Positions 10,882 through 20,877 are shown, numbered from the stretch's first letter. The stretch is 64,000 nucleotides of DNA from Hafnia alvei (GCF_034424155.1 NZ_CP139992.1:558001-622000), one strand, 5' to 3'. Translations and numbers: made by a program. The notes: a model not told the origin generated them from the letters alone.

Positions 10882-12996
10882 TTGCTGAATCCTATCGTTC
10901 GCAAATTCCAATACGGTCAGAATACCGTAACGCTGGAAACTGGCATGATGGCTCGCCAAGCCACTGCTGCTGTAATGGTTACCATGGATGATACCGCGGT
11001 ATTCGTTACCGTTGTTGGTGCTAAAAAAGCTAAAGAAGGCCAGAGCTTCTTCCCTCTGACCGTTAACTATCAGGAGCGTACTTACGCTGCTGGTCGTTTC
11101 CCAGGTGGTTTCTTCCGTCGTGAAGGCCGTCCTGGTGAAGGCGAAACTCTGATTGCGCGTCTGATTGACCGCCCAGTTCGCCCACTGTTCCCAGAAGGCT
11201 TCCTGAATGAAGTTCAGGTAGTTGCTACCGTTGTTTCTGTAAACCCGCAGGTTAGCCCAGACATCGTTGCGATGATCGGTGCTTCTGCTGCCCTGAGCCT
11301 GTCTGGTATTCCATTCAATGGCCCAATCGGTGCAGCCCGCGTTGGTTACATCAACGACCAGTATGTGCTGAACCCAACAACAGATGAGCTGCAAGAAAGC
11401 AAGCTGGATCTGGTTGTTGCCGGTACCGAAGGCGCAGTGCTGATGGTTGAATCTGAAGCTCAACTGCTGAGCGAAGACCAGATGCTGGGTGCCGTTGTAT
11501 TCGGTCACGATCAGCAGCAGGTTGTTATTGAAAACATCAAGGCGCTGGTTGCTGAAGCTGGTAAACCACGTTGGGAATGGACTGCTCCCGCTGTTAACGA
11601 AGCGCTGCACGCGCGCGTTGCTGCTCTGGCTGAAACCCGTATCGGCGATGCATACCACATCACTGAAAAACAGGCTCGTTACGCTCAGGTTGATCAAATC
11701 AAAGCTGACGTTATCGCTGCTCTGCAGGCTGAAGACGAATCTCTGAGCGCTGGCGAAATCGCTGATGTTCTGGGTTCACTGGAGAAAAATGTCGTACGTA
11801 GCCGTGTGCTGCGTGGCGAGCCACGTATCGATGGCCGTGAAAAAGACATGATCCGTGGTCTGGACGTTCGCACTGGCGTACTGCCTCGCACCCATGGTTC
11901 TGCACTGTTCACTCGTGGTGAAACTCAGGCTCTGGTTACCGCAACTCTGGGTACAGAACGTGATGCTCAGAACATTGATGGCCTGACCGGCGAGCAGACT
12001 GATCGCTTCCTGCTACACTATAACTTCCCTCCGTACTCCGTAGGGGAAACTGGCATGATGGGCTCACCTAAGCGTCGTGAAATTGGTCACGGTCGTTTGG
12101 CGAAGCGCGGCGTGCTGGCAGTAATGCCTAAGCAAGACGAATTCCCGTACACCGTTCGTGTGGTTTCAGAAATCACCGAATCTAACGGTTCTTCTTCTAT
12201 GGCCTCTGTTTGCGGTGCTTCACTGGCACTGATGGACGCAGGTGTACCGATCAAAGCTGCCGTTGCTGGTATCGCTATGGGTCTGGTTAAAGAAGATGAA
12301 AACTTCGTCGTTCTGTCTGATATTCTGGGTGACGAAGATCATCTGGGCGACATGGACTTCAAAGTTGCAGGTAGCCGCGAAGGTATCACTGCACTGCAGA
12401 TGGATATTAAAATCGAAGGCATCACCCGCGAAATCATGCAGGTGGCTCTGAATCAGGCTAAAGGTGCACGTCTGCACATTCTGGGTGTAATGGAACAGGC
12501 GATTAACGCGCCGCGTGGCGATATCTCTGAATTCGCTCCACGTATCCATACCATCAAGATCAATCCTGAGAAGATCAAAGATGTCATCGGTAAAGGTGGT
12601 TCTGTTATTCGTGCACTGACTGACGAAACTGGCACGACTATCGAAATCGAAGACGATGGCACGATTAAAATTGCAGCAACCGACAACGAAAAAGCGAAAC
12701 ATGCTATTCGTCGCATCGAAGAAATTACTGCTGAAATCGAAGTTGGCCGTATCTATCAGGGTAAAGTAACCCGTATCGTTGATTTCGGTGCATTCGTTGC
12801 TATCGGTGGCGGTAAAGAAGGTCTGGTACATATTTCTCAGATCGCTGATAAGCGTGTTGAGAAAGTGACCGACTATCTGCAGATGGGCCAGGATGTTCCT
12901 GTTAAGGTACTGGAAGTTGACCGTCAGGGTCGCGTCCGCCTGAGCATCAAAGAAGCAAGCGCGCCAGAACAGGCCGCTGCTCCAGCTGCTGAATAA
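10882..12996 (+). CDS. pnp: polyribonucleotide nucleotidyltransferase (PNPase)
   Basis: This 704-residue trimeric 3'-5' phosphorolytic exoribonuclease is a component of the RNA degradosome. Two RNase PH domains (about 1-145 and 310-545) flank a helical domain. A KH domain with IGKGGSVIR follows near 560-620, then S1 (about 620-690). The start codon is TTG, as in E. coli, after AAGGAAAA. The C-terminal tail is short ([11 protein letters not shown]). Confidence 0.98.
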   Translation: MLNPIVRKFQYGQNTVTLETGMMARQATAAVMVTMDDTAVFVTVVGAKKAKEGQSFFPLTVNYQERTYAAGRFPGGFFRREGRPGEGETLIARLIDRPVRPLFPEGFLNEVQVVATVVSVNPQVSPDIVAMIGASAALSLSGIPFNGPIGAARVGYINDQYVLNPTTDELQESKLDLVVAGTEGAVLMVESEAQLLSEDQMLGAVVFGHDQQQVVIENIKALVAEAGKPRWEWTAPAVNEALHARVAALAETRIGDAYHITEKQARYAQVDQIKADVIAALQAEDESLSAGEIADVLGSLEKNVVRSRVLRGEPRIDGREKDMIRGLDVRTGVLPRTHGSALFTRGETQALVTATLGTERDAQNIDGLTGEQTDRFLLHYNFPPYSVGETGMMGSPKRREIGHGRLAKRGVLAVMPKQDEFPYTVRVVSEITESNGSSSMASVCGASLALMDAGVPIKAAVAGIAMGLVKEDENFVVLSDILGDEDHLGDMDFKVAGSREGITALQMDIKIEGITREIMQVALNQAKGARLHILGVMEQAINAPRGDISEFAPRIHTIKINPEKIKDVIGKGGSVIRALTDETGTTIEIEDDGTIKIAATDNEKAKHAIRRIEEITAEIEVGRIYQGKVTRIVDFGAFVAIGGGKEGLVHISQIADKRVEKVTDYLQMGQDVPVKVLEVDRQGRVRLSIKEASAPEQAAAPAAE

Positions 12997-13012
12997 CAAA
13001 CCGTTCAGTATT

Positions 13013-13045
13013 ACGGCTTCCTGCATAGGTGGGAAGCCGTTTGTT
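13013..13045 (+). terminator. terminator-like hairpin after pnp
   Basis: ACGGCTTCC and GGAAGCCGT form a 9-bp stem with a 10-base loop, followed by TTGTT. The short T stretch suggests partial termination before nlpI. Confidence 0.6.
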
Positions 13046-13119
13046 ACGCAAATACAGGATGTATTTGCTTATATGGATGATAGGAAATCAATCCGATGTT
13101 GGTCTTCGGGAGTTGGGAA

Positions 13120-14004
13120 ATGAAGCCTATCTTGCGCTGGTGTTACGTTGCGACAGCAATTCTGCTGGCAGGATGCAGCAACCTTGATTGGCGTAAAGAC
13201 GAAGTACTAGCAATTCCGTTACAGCCTTCGCTGCAACAGGAAGTCATGCTGGCGCGCATGGAACAAATCCTTGCCAGCCGTGCATTGACAGATGATGAAC
13301 GCGCACAGCTTTTATATGAGCGCGGAGTACTGTATGATAGTCTAGGACTGAGAGCTTTAGCGCGTAACGATTTTTCGCAAGCGCTGGCTATTCGTCCTGA
13401 TATGCCAGAAGTTTTTAACTATCTGGGGATTTACTTAACGCAGGCTGGCAATTTTGATGCCGCCTATGAAGCGTTTGATTCTGTACTAGAGCTTGATCCA
13501 ACTTACAACTACGCGCGTTTAAACCGAGGCATCGCACTGTATTATGGTGGTCGATACCCGTTAGCGCAGGATGATCTGCAGGCGTTTTATCAAGACGATC
13601 CCAATGATCCATTCCGTTCGTTATGGCTTTACCTTGTGGAACGTGAAATCGATCCAAAGAAAGCCACTGCCTCGCTGGAACAGCGATATAACAAGGCGAA
13701 CAGGAATCAATGGGGATGGAATATTGTCGAATTCTACCTGGGCACCATCAATCAGAAAACATTGATGACACGCTTACAGGAAGATGCAACGGATAACACT
13801 TCGCTCGCTGAGCATCTCAGTGAAACTGACTTCTATTTAGGTAAATATTACCTGAGTCTGGGGGACAAGAGCAGTGCCTCTGCGCTGTTCAAACTGACGG
13901 TTGCCAACAACGTACATAACTTTGTTGAGCACCGCTATGCACTGTTGGAATTGGCGCTTTTGGGCCAAGAGCAAGACGACCTATCAGAATCGGACCAGCA
14001 ATAG
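13120..14004 (+). CDS. nlpI: lipoprotein NlpI, TPR adaptor
   Basis: This 294-residue outer-membrane lipoprotein organises peptidoglycan hydrolases and delivers MepS to the Prc protease. The lipobox is LLAGC with the lipidated Cys at residue 19 and Ser at +2, consistent with outer-membrane sorting. TPR-type helical repeats span about 60-280, including [16 protein letters not shown]. The start at 13120 is chosen over 13096 because it gives the E. coli length and a normal signal peptide. Confidence 0.97.
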   Translation: MKPILRWCYVATAILLAGCSNLDWRKDEVLAIPLQPSLQQEVMLARMEQILASRALTDDERAQLLYERGVLYDSLGLRALARNDFSQALAIRPDMPEVFNYLGIYLTQAGNFDAAYEAFDSVLELDPTYNYARLNRGIALYYGGRYPLAQDDLQAFYQDDPNDPFRSLWLYLVEREIDPKKATASLEQRYNKANRNQWGWNIVEFYLGTINQKTLMTRLQEDATDNTSLAEHLSETDFYLGKYYLSLGDKSSASALFKLTVANNVHNFVEHRYALLELALLGQEQDDLSESDQQ

Positions 14005-14044
14005 CTGACGAACAACTACGCCTATACTTTTTTAATTGCTTTAT

Positions 14045-14070
14045 CACCTCCTTGAGGTGAGGGCTTTTTG
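14045..14070 (+). terminator. weak terminator-like hairpin after nlpI
   Basis: CACCTC-CTT-GAGGTG forms a 6-bp stem. After AGGGC comes a run of five T, so the run is a little far from the stem. It lies between nlpI and yrbN-deaD. Confidence 0.4.
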
Positions 14071-14110
14071 TTCGTTATTTAATCTAATTTGAGCCGGTTC
14101 ACACTTTTCA

Positions 14111-14185
14111 ATGAAAATCATTGTCCATTTTCTAGACGAGTTATGTAGACTGGCCGCCATCAATGAGGCACGTGTACATGGCTGA
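14111..14185 (+). CDS. yrbN: small protein YrbN
   Basis: A 24-residue ORF reads [20 protein letters not shown] and then RVHG. The core [10 protein letters not shown] matches the E. coli small protein YrbN, which sits in the same nlpI-deaD gap. Its function is unknown to me. The last codons overlap the deaD start: the deaD ATG at 14178 lies inside yrbN in another frame. This suggests translational coupling or a leader-peptide role. Compared with the E. coli copy as I remember it (26 residues), this one is two residues shorter. Confidence 0.8.
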   Translation: MKIIVHFLDELCRLAAINEARVHG

Positions 14186-16112
14186 GTTCGAAACTTCTTT
14201 TGCTGACCTAGGGTTAGCTGCACCAATTATCCAAGCCCTGACCGATCTGGGCTACGAAAAACCGTCTCCTATCCAGGCGGAATGTATTCCTCACCTTTTA
14301 AATGGCCGTGACGTTCTGGGTATGGCTCAGACCGGTTCCGGTAAAACAGCGGCGTTCTCTTTACCGCTGCTGCACAATATTGATCCAAGCCTGAAAGCAC
14401 CACAGGTGCTGGTTCTGGCTCCAACTCGTGAGCTGGCAGTTCAGGTTTCTGAAGCGATGGCTGACTTCGCTAAACACATGAACGGCGTAAACGTTGTTGC
14501 TCTGTACGGTGGCCAACGCTACGACGTACAGCTGCGCGCTCTGCGTCAGGGGCCACAAATTGTTGTGGGTACTCCTGGTCGTCTGCTTGACCACCTGAAA
14601 CGTGGCACCCTGAACCTGTCTAACCTGAGCGGTTTGGTTCTGGACGAAGCGGATGAAATGCTGCGTATGGGCTTCATCGAAGACGTTGAAACCATCATGG
14701 CGCAGATCCCAGCACAGCACCAAACGGCGCTGTTCTCTGCAACTATGCCAGAAGCTATTCGTCGTATTACCCGTCGCTTCATGAAAGAGCCACAGGAAGT
14801 ACGCATTCAGTCAAGCATCACTACACGTCCAGACATCAGCCAGAGCTACTGGACTGTGTTCGGTATGCGTAAAAACGAAGCGCTGGTTCGTTTCCTTGAA
14901 GCTGAAGATTTTGATGCTGCAATCATCTTCGTACGTACCAAAAATGCCACTCTGGAAGTTGCAGAAGCGTTGGAACGTAGCGGTTACAGCAGTGCTGCAT
15001 TGAACGGCGATATGAATCAGGCTCTGCGTGAGCAGACTTTGGAGCGTCTGAAAGACGGTCGTTTGGATATCCTGATTGCAACTGACGTTGCTGCACGTGG
15101 TCTGGACGTTGACCGTATCAGTCTGGTTGTTAACTATGACATCCCGATGGACTCTGAGTCTTACGTTCACCGTATCGGCCGTACCGGTCGTGCTGGCCGT
15201 GCTGGTCGCGCATTGCTGTTCGTTGAGAACCGCGAACGTCGTCTGCTGCGCAACATTGAACGCATCATGAAGCTGACTATTCCAGAAGTTGAAATCCCGA
15301 ATGCAGAATTGCTGGGTCAACGTCGTCTGGCTAAGTTTGCCGCTAAAGTTCAGCAGCAACTGGAAAGCAGCGATCTGGACAAATACCGCGATCTGCTGAC
15401 TAAACTGCAGCCGGAAGATGAGCTGGATATGGAAACTCTGGCCGCAGCATTGCTGAAAATGGCACAGGGCGAACGTCCTCTGATCCTGCCACCAGATCCA
15501 GTTATGGAACGTCGTCCACGTCGCGAATTCCGTGACCGTGACGATCGTAACGAACGCGGCGGTGACCGTTTCGCTCGTCGTGGCGACCGTGAGCCACGTG
15601 AAGCACGCGAAGGCGCTGCTCCACGTCGTGAACGTCGTGAAGCCGGCGATATGGAACTGTATCGTATTGAAGTTGGCCGTGATGATGGTGTTGAAGTTCG
15701 TCATATCGTTGGCGCTATCGCTAACGAAGGTGATATCAGCAGCCGTTACATTGGTAACATCAAGCTGTTTGCTTCCCACTCAACCATCGAGTTGCCTAAA
15801 GGTATGCCAGGTGATCTGCTGTCTCATTTCACCCGTACCCGTATCCTCAACAAGCCGCTGAACATGCAGCTGATGGGTGATGCTCCGGCACGCGAACCAC
15901 GTCGTGAACGCCCAGCAGGCGATCGCGGTGGCCGTAACTTCGGTGGTGGCCGTGAAGGTGGTGAGCGTCGTAACTTCGGTGGACGTGATGGCGCACCTCG
16001 CCGTGATGACCGTCGTGGTAACAGCGATCGTAGCGCAGCACCACGCGGCCCACGTCGTGATGATGCAGCACAGCCGCCACGTCGTCGTACTCCGACTAGC
16101 AACGACGCATAA
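14178..16112 (+). CDS. deaD: ATP-dependent RNA helicase DeaD (CsdA)
   Basis: This 644-residue cold-shock DEAD-box helicase acts in 50S assembly and mRNA decay. Motifs visible in order are the Q motif (PSPIQAE), Walker [32 protein letters not shown]-type motif V and [11 protein letters not shown]. An RRM-like DbpA-type domain lies near 490-570. The tail is rich in Arg/Gly/Asp ([12 protein letters not shown] and similar), typical of the CsdA RNA-binding extension. The start at 14178 gives the family N-terminus [14 protein letters not shown] longer frame from 14163 has no ribosome site. Confidence 0.97.
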   Translation: MAEFETSFADLGLAAPIIQALTDLGYEKPSPIQAECIPHLLNGRDVLGMAQTGSGKTAAFSLPLLHNIDPSLKAPQVLVLAPTRELAVQVSEAMADFAKHMNGVNVVALYGGQRYDVQLRALRQGPQIVVGTPGRLLDHLKRGTLNLSNLSGLVLDEADEMLRMGFIEDVETIMAQIPAQHQTALFSATMPEAIRRITRRFMKEPQEVRIQSSITTRPDISQSYWTVFGMRKNEALVRFLEAEDFDAAIIFVRTKNATLEVAEALERSGYSSAALNGDMNQALREQTLERLKDGRLDILIATDVAARGLDVDRISLVVNYDIPMDSESYVHRIGRTGRAGRAGRALLFVENRERRLLRNIERIMKLTIPEVEIPNAELLGQRRLAKFAAKVQQQLESSDLDKYRDLLTKLQPEDELDMETLAAALLKMAQGERPLILPPDPVMERRPRREFRDRDDRNERGGDRFARRGDREPREAREGAAPRRERREAGDMELYRIEVGRDDGVEVRHIVGAIANEGDISSRYIGNIKLFASHSTIELPKGMPGDLLSHFTRTRILNKPLNMQLMGDAPAREPRRERPAGDRGGRNFGGGREGGERRNFGGRDGAPRRDDRRGNSDRSAAPRGPRRDDAAQPPRRRTPTSNDA

Positions 16113-16139
16113 TCGCGCTGTTCTAAACTAGAGCATATT

Positions 16140-16168
16140 AAGCCAACCTTCGGGTTGGCTTTTTTTTT
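16140..16168 (+). terminator. deaD terminator
   Basis: A perfect AAGCCAACC / GGTTGGCTT stem with a TTCG tetraloop is followed by a T-run (nine T in total). This is a classic strong terminator. Confidence 0.95.
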
Positions 16169-16277
16169 GCTTTTTACTTATCTGATTTTCTCTATCTGGC
16201 CGCTTTCTGTGTGGTTATTTCCATAAGTTTGTTTCTTGCCTTTGAAATACGTTTTATCGGCGTATCATGCTTGGCGA

Positions 16278-16318
16278 TTGAGGGTGACAACCTCAAGACA
16301 GTTCCCCGGTCGGGGGCT
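16278..16318 (+). promoter_or_regulatory. tandem hairpins in the yedE leader
   Basis: Two adjacent stem-loops stand 22 bases before the yedE start. One is TTGAGG / CCTCAA with a 7-base loop; the other is CCCC-GGTC-GGGG with a flanking AG/CT pair. No T-run follows, and the ribosome site AAGGGGAT comes right after. The G-rich side could in principle sequester translation signals, but I recognise no known riboswitch class. Confidence 0.4.
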
Positions 16319-16339
16319 GCAATAACAAGGGGATACTTC

Positions 16340-17551
16340 ATGTCTTGGTTAAACTTCAAACAGCAATACCTCATAAAATTCTGGGCACCGCTCCCTGCGG
16401 TTATTGCCGCGGGTGTTTTATCGACTTACTACTTTGGCATCACCGGCACGTTTTGGGCTGTGACAGGGGAATTTACCCGCTGGGGCGGGCATGTATTACA
16501 GCTATTCGGCGCTCATCCTGAGCAATGGGGTTATTTTAAAGTGATTGGGCTTGAGGGCTCACCGCTGGATCGCATTGACGGCATGATGGTTATCGGCATG
16601 TTCGGTGGCTGTTTCGCCGCCGCGCTGTGGGCTAATAACGTCAAACTGCGTATGCCACAGCATCGTATCCGTATCTTTCAGGCTGTGTTGGGTGGCATGA
16701 TCGCTGGTTTTGGCGCACGTTTAGCGATGGGCTGTAACCTTGCGGCGTTCTTTACCGGAATTCCTCAGTTCTCTCTTCATGCATGGTTCTTTGCATTAGC
16801 AACGGCGGTGGGTTCCTATTTCGGTGCTCGTTTCACGTTGCTACCAATGTTCCGCATTCCGGTTAAATTACAGAAAGTCAGCGCGGCGTCTCCGCTAACG
16901 CAGAAACCGGCTCAGGCTAAACGTCGTTTTCGTTTAGGCATGATCATTTTCTTGGCGGTGATCCTATGGGGTGGTTTAACCGCGATGAATGCGCCTAAGC
17001 TAGGCTTAGCCATGCTATTTGGTGTAGGTTTTGGTTTGCTGATCGAACGTGCTCAAATCTGCTTTACCTCAGCATTCCGCGATTTATGGATCACTGGCCG
17101 CACTCATATGGCCAAGGCTATCATCATTGGTATGGCGGTGAGCGCTATCGGTATTTTCAGCTATGTGCAAATGGGGCTGCCACCAAAAATTATGTGGGCA
17201 GGACCAAATGCGGTACTGGGTGGACTGCTGTTTGGTTTCGGTATTGTACTGGCTGGCGGCTGTGAAACTGGCTGGATGTATCGTGCGGTTGAAGGGCAGG
17301 TACATTTCTGGTGGGTTGGTTTTGGTAATATTTTGGGCGCAACCATTTTGGCTTATTACTGGGACGATTTGGCGCCATCTTTAGCAACGTCATACGACAA
17401 AGTGAATCTGCTGCAAACCTTTGGTCCGCTGGGTGGATTGCTGGTGACTTACCTTATGCTGCTGGCGGCATTTTTGTTGGTTGTAGCATGGGAAAAACGT
17501 TTCTTTCGCACTAAAACTCAGGTGAACAACGCTGTTAAGGAGATCGCATGA
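16340..17551 (+). CDS. yedE: YedE-type sulfur (thiosulfate/selenium) transporter
   Basis: This 403-residue inner-membrane protein of the YeeE/YedE (TsuA-like) family has about nine hydrophobic segments. It contains the duplicated Gly/Cys motifs typical of the family: GFGARLAMGCNLAAFF near 130 and VLAGGCETGWMYR near 305, plus LIERAQICFTSAFRD. The TsuA paralogue imports thiosulfate through conserved cysteines. YedE-YedF pairs have been linked to selenium metabolism in comparative studies. The start at 16340 follows AAGGGGAT and matches the E. coli N-terminus MSWLNFKQ. It overlaps yedF by four bases (ATGA). Confidence 0.93.
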   Translation: MSWLNFKQQYLIKFWAPLPAVIAAGVLSTYYFGITGTFWAVTGEFTRWGGHVLQLFGAHPEQWGYFKVIGLEGSPLDRIDGMMVIGMFGGCFAAALWANNVKLRMPQHRIRIFQAVLGGMIAGFGARLAMGCNLAAFFTGIPQFSLHAWFFALATAVGSYFGARFTLLPMFRIPVKLQKVSAASPLTQKPAQAKRRFRLGMIIFLAVILWGGLTAMNAPKLGLAMLFGVGFGLLIERAQICFTSAFRDLWITGRTHMAKAIIIGMAVSAIGIFSYVQMGLPPKIMWAGPNAVLGGLLFGFGIVLAGGCETGWMYRAVEGQVHFWWVGFGNILGATILAYYWDDLAPSLATSYDKVNLLQTFGPLGGLLVTYLMLLAAFLLVVAWEKRFFRTKTQVNNAVKEIA

Positions 17552-17787
17552 AACACGCAGAGATTATTCCAGACTATCGTTTAGATATGGTTGGTGAGCC
17601 GTGTCCGTACCCTGCGGTCGCCACATTAGAAGCGATGCCCAATCTGAAGCCAGGTGAGATTTTAGAAGTGGTGAGCGATTGCCCTCAGTCTATTAATAAC
17701 ATCCCGCTGGATGCAAAGAATCACGGTTACACCGTGCTCGACATCCAACAAGATGGCCCAACCATCCGCTATCTCATTCAGCGATAA
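17548..17787 (+). CDS. yedF: TusA/SirA-like sulfur carrier YedF
   Basis: This 79-residue single-domain protein of the TusA family has the signature CPYP at Cys19-Pro22 (GEPCPYP). In TusA this cysteine carries a persulfide. It is translationally coupled to yedE through an ATGA overlap, which implies that the cytosolic carrier receives or modifies what YedE imports. The exact substrate is not established for this gene. Confidence 0.93.
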   Translation: MKHAEIIPDYRLDMVGEPCPYPAVATLEAMPNLKPGEILEVVSDCPQSINNIPLDAKNHGYTVLDIQQDGPTIRYLIQR

Positions 17788-17795
17788 ACCTGCGC

Positions 17796-17824
17796 TGGCT
17801 AAGGCGCATTAGGTGCCTTAGCCA
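17796..17824. terminator. palindrome between converging yedF and yhbW
   Basis: TGGCTAAGGC and GCCTTAGCCA form a perfect 10-bp stem with a 9-base loop. It overlaps the yhbW stop codon. T-runs are weak on both sides, so it is probably a bidirectional terminator of moderate strength. Confidence 0.5.
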
Positions 17825-18840
17825 ATCAGTTCAGGAATGCTCAGATGGGGTTTGATGTCGGCCACAATTTCAAAAGATCTCAGGCGTGCCTGATGGTCGA
17901 AAATCTGCCCGTTAACCATAATCTCATCCGCCTGAGTCTCTCGTAGTAACGCTTCTAATCCGCTCTTCACCTGAGTGGGATCGCCCACCACCGACATTCT
18001 AAGCGCCTGTTCAACGCCGTACTGCTCACCGCCGCTCCAATAGCCGGAGATATCTTGTACTGGCGCAGGTAAAGGCCCAGGTTTGCCACGACGAAGATTA
18101 ATAAACTGCTGCTGCATTGAGGTAAACAGGAAGCGTGCGTCACGTTCGCTATCGGCGGCGACCACGTTGATGCAGACAATCGCGTATGGCTTAGCTAACG
18201 TCGCCGATGGTTGGAACTGACTACGGTAAAGCGCTAATGCCTGATGCAGCATATCGGGGGCGAAGTGTGAGGCGAAGGCAAAGGGTAATCCGAGCTTCGC
18301 GGCCAGCTGCGCGCTGTAAAGGCTTGAGCCCAACAACCAGATAGGAATGTGCAAACCTTGCCCAGGAACGGCTTGTACATGCTGGCCCTCGGTGACTTCA
18401 CCAAAGTAGCGCTGTAGTTCGAGCACGTCTTGAGGGAAATCATCAATTTCGCCGTGAAGGCTGCGACGTAGAGCCATCATGGTTCTCTGATCGGAACCTG
18501 GTGCACGGCCTAATCCCAAATCAATACGCCCCGGATAGAGAGACTCGAGCGTGCCAAACTGTTCGGCAATCACCAGCGGGGCATGGTTGGGGAGCATCAC
18601 GCCGCCTGAACCAACGCGAATGGTTTTGGTTCCGCCAGCGATATAACCAATCAGCACTGACGTAGCGGCGCTCGCGATGCCGGTCATGTTGTGATGCTCA
18701 GCCATCCAGTAGCGATGAAAACCCCAGTTCTCAGCATGCTGAGCCAGACTCAGCGAACGATGAAATGCATCACGAGCTGTTGCCCCTGTAGGGATTGGAG
18801 ACAGGTCGAGAACTGAAAAGGGTACTGAACGAGAAGTCAT
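17818..18840 (-). CDS. yhbW: luciferase-like flavin monooxygenase family protein YhbW
   Basis: A 340-residue protein of the bacterial luciferase-like superfamily (F420/FMN-type TIM barrel). Conserved segments include [15 protein letters not shown] near 45-60, [12 protein letters not shown] near 105, [12 protein letters not shown] and [16 protein letters not shown] near the end. It is very similar to E. coli YhbW, whose substrate is unknown to me. The ribosome site AGGAA precedes the ATG. A perfect inverted repeat of the kind bound by TetR-family repressors sits 18 bases upstream, so the gene is probably inducible. Confidence 0.93.
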   Translation of the reverse strand: MTSRSVPFSVLDLSPIPTGATARDAFHRSLSLAQHAENWGFHRYWMAEHHNMTGIASAATSVLIGYIAGGTKTIRVGSGGVMLPNHAPLVIAEQFGTLESLYPGRIDLGLGRAPGSDQRTMMALRRSLHGEIDDFPQDVLELQRYFGEVTEGQHVQAVPGQGLHIPIWLLGSSLYSAQLAAKLGLPFAFASHFAPDMLHQALALYRSQFQPSATLAKPYAIVCINVVAADSERDARFLFTSMQQQFINLRRGKPGPLPAPVQDISGYWSGGEQYGVEQALRMSVVGDPTQVKSGLEALLRETQADEIMVNGQIFDHQARLRSFEIVADIKPHLSIPELIG

Positions 18841-18857
18841 AACATTATTCCTATTAA

Positions 18858-18873
18858 TAGACCAATCGGTCTG
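18858..18873. promoter_or_regulatory. TetR/NemR-like operator upstream of yhbW
   Basis: TAGACC-AATC-GGTCTG is an inverted repeat (AGACC/GGTCT) with a 4-bp centre, directly in front of the yhbW start. Its form resembles the operator of the electrophile-sensing repressor NemR (TAGACC...GGTCTA) as I recall it. No tetR-type gene is adjacent, so any repressor is encoded elsewhere. Confidence 0.55.
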
Positions 18874-19551
18874 GTTTTAGGTTGATGTTAATCATATGTG
18901 ATAATTAATCAATAGCTGGTTGTGGATTAGCGTGCTATTTCAATGGGGGAGTTTGAGTCAAAATCAAAGCCTGAATCGCTTATTCAGAAAATCTAGTTTA
19001 ATATTCCAACTGTTTTCATTTATTCAACAAACTACAGAGCAAACGACTGATGCGAGAGTTCTTATCGTTTATTGTGTGATAACCATCATATTAGTAGGGC
19101 TTTGTTCTTTGTTTTTCCACTCCCGCCAACTTGCTGTATATCACAAAAATTTCCTATGCCGTTAAGGCGTTACATCTTTGGTTATGACGCATAAAATGAA
19201 ATTTCCATATTATTCATATAATTAGGATTTTTCATATTTGCATTCAGGTCAGTGCTTTTATAAAACCGTATTTTTAGAGTTAAATTTTTAGTTTTATTCT
19301 CTTTTGGGAGAATATTTTTCTCACGAACTGCCATTATGGGGGACGTAGTTGAAAAAATATTCTCCCTTGGCCGGCGTATCATTTCTGCATAATAAAAAGC
19401 CTGCATATTACGTCTGTACATTAAAAAGAAAATAAAACCTACACATAAAAATACCCAAAATATTGAGAACTGCGTCGAGACGGTAGTGAACTATCGCACT
19501 TAGCAATAATGCAGTTTGAAGTATGACGGGATATGGCGAGCGAGAATTATT
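18874..19551 (+). other. AT-rich gene-free spacer before cyuPA
   Basis: About 680 bases lie between the yhbW operator and cyuP with no gene I can support. Short open frames here have no convincing ribosome site or family match. The stretch is clearly AT-richer than its neighbours. It holds the inverted-repeat array at 19295-19366, described separately, and presumably the cyuPA promoter. Confidence 0.6.
19295..19366 (+). promoter_or_regulatory. competing inverted repeats in the cyuPA leader
   Basis: Three segments share one palindromic word. A is TATTCTC at 19295-19301, B is GGGAGAATATTTTT at 19306-19319, and C is AAAAATATTCTCCC at 19353-19366. A pairs with B over 7 bp, followed directly by TTTTT, a terminator-like form. 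B also pairs with C over 14 perfect bases, around a 33-base loop. The two folds exclude each other, as in attenuators. The same symmetry would also suit repeated sites for a dimeric DNA-binding regulator such as CyuR/DecR. Confidence 0.5.
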
Positions 19552-20877
19552 ATGGAAACAGCATCAGAGAATAGCAGTATCGTTGTGAACGATCTTTCTG
19601 CCAATAGTCGTGGAGGCATGTCCGAAAGCGAATGGCGTGAGGCCATCAAGTTTGATAGCACGGACGCCGGTTGGATCATTATGAGTATCGGCATGGCAAT
19701 TGGCGCCGGTATTGTCTTTTTACCGGTTCAGGTGGGGCTAATGGGATTATGGGTTTTCTTACTCTCTTCCATTATTGGTTACCCTGCGATGTATTTATTC
19801 CAGCGTTTATTCATTAATACCTTAGCTGAATCTCCAGAGTGTAAAGACTATCCGAGTGTAATCAGCGGATACTTGGGCAAAAACTGGGGTATTTTATTAG
19901 GCGCATTATATTTCGTCATGTTGGTTATTTGGATGTTCGTTTATTCAACGGCGATTACTAATGATAGTGCATCCTATTTACATACTTTTGGTGTGACGGA
20001 CGGGCTTCTTTCTGAAAACCCATTTTATGGACTGGTGCTGATTTGTATTTTGGTTGCCATTTCATCTCGTGGTGAAAAGCTATTATTTAAGCTCTCCAGC
20101 TTTATGGTTCTGACAAAGCTTTTAGTGGTGGCCGCGTTAGGTGTTTCGATGGTGGGGATGTGGCATCTGTACAATGTGGGTTCGTTACCACCGATGGGAT
20201 TACTGATTAAAAATGCCATTATCACGTTGCCGTTTACTCTAACGTCTATTCTGTTTATTCAAACTCTTAGCCCGATGGTGATTTCTTACCGCTCTAAAGA
20301 AAAATCACGCGAGGTTGCTCGCCATAAAGCACTGCGAGCAATGAACATTGCCTTTGGTGTTCTATTCGTCACGGTATTCTTTTATGCAGTCTCTTTCACC
20401 TTGGCGATGGGCCACGACGAAGCGGTTAAAGCTTACGAGCAAAACATATCTGCTCTCGCCATTGCCGCGCAATTCTTCCCTGGGAGTTGGGCAACGGTAG
20501 TCAGCGTTATTCTGAATATCTTTGCCGTAATGACCGCTTTCTTTGGCGTCTACTTAGGCTTCCGTGAGGCAACGCAGGGTATTGTGATGAACATTCTGCG
20601 TCGTCGTATGCCTGCCGAAAAGATCAATGAAAAATGGGTTCAGAATGGAATTATGTTGTTCGCCATTCTATTGGCTTGGAGTGCCATCATTCTTAACGCG
20701 CCAGTATTAAGTTTTACTTCCATCTGTAGTCCGATATTTGGGATGGTGGGCTGCTTAATTCCTGCTTATTTGGTCTACAAAGTACCTGCTTTGCATAAAT
20801 ATAAAGGCACTTCGCTGACCATTATTATCATTACTGGGCTGCTGTTATGTGTTTCTCCATTCCTAGCCTTCTCCTAA
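19552..20877 (+). CDS. cyuP: cysteine/serine-type amino acid permease CyuP (YhaO)
   Basis: This 441-residue inner-membrane transporter of the HAAAP family is nearly identical to E. coli YhaO/CyuP over the membrane region (MSESEWREAIKFDSTDAGW onward). It has about 11 membrane segments, starting with IGMAIGAGIVFLPVQVGLMG. CyuP imports cysteine (it was first described as a D-serine transporter), feeding the desulfidase encoded 48 bases downstream. The start at ATG 19552 is preferred over 19516 because it matches the family N-terminus, although its ribosome site is weak. Confidence 0.93.
   Translation: METASENSSIVVNDLSANSRGGMSESEWREAIKFDSTDAGWIIMSIGMAIGAGIVFLPVQVGLMGLWVFLLSSIIGYPAMYLFQRLFINTLAESPECKDYPSVISGYLGKNWGILLGALYFVMLVIWMFVYSTAITNDSASYLHTFGVTDGLLSENPFYGLVLICILVAISSRGEKLLFKLSSFMVLTKLLVVAALGVSMVGMWHLYNVGSLPPMGLLIKNAIITLPFTLTSILFIQTLSPMVISYRSKEKSREVARHKALRAMNIAFGVLFVTVFFYAVSFTLAMGHDEAVKAYEQNISALAIAAQFFPGSWATVVSVILNIFAVMTAFFGVYLGFREATQGIVMNILRRRMPAEKINEKWVQNGIMLFAILLAWSAIILNAPVLSFTSICSPIFGMVGCLIPAYLVYKVPALHKYKGTSLTIIIITGLLLCVSPFLAFS

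Noticed and set aside
10639-11697. A 352-codon minus-strand frame over the pnp leader and 5' part of pnp
   Set aside because: Antisense to pnp, with no family resemblance. The E. coli SraG RNA comes from this neighbourhood, but I could not identify an equivalent by eye.
14811-15779. A 322-codon minus-strand frame opposite deaD
   Set aside because: It is antisense to a strongly conserved helicase gene and has shadow-like composition.
18920-19165. An 81-codon plus-strand frame with a hydrophobic stretch before cyuP
   Set aside because: No ribosome-binding site, an AT-rich spacer, and a composition expected by chance.
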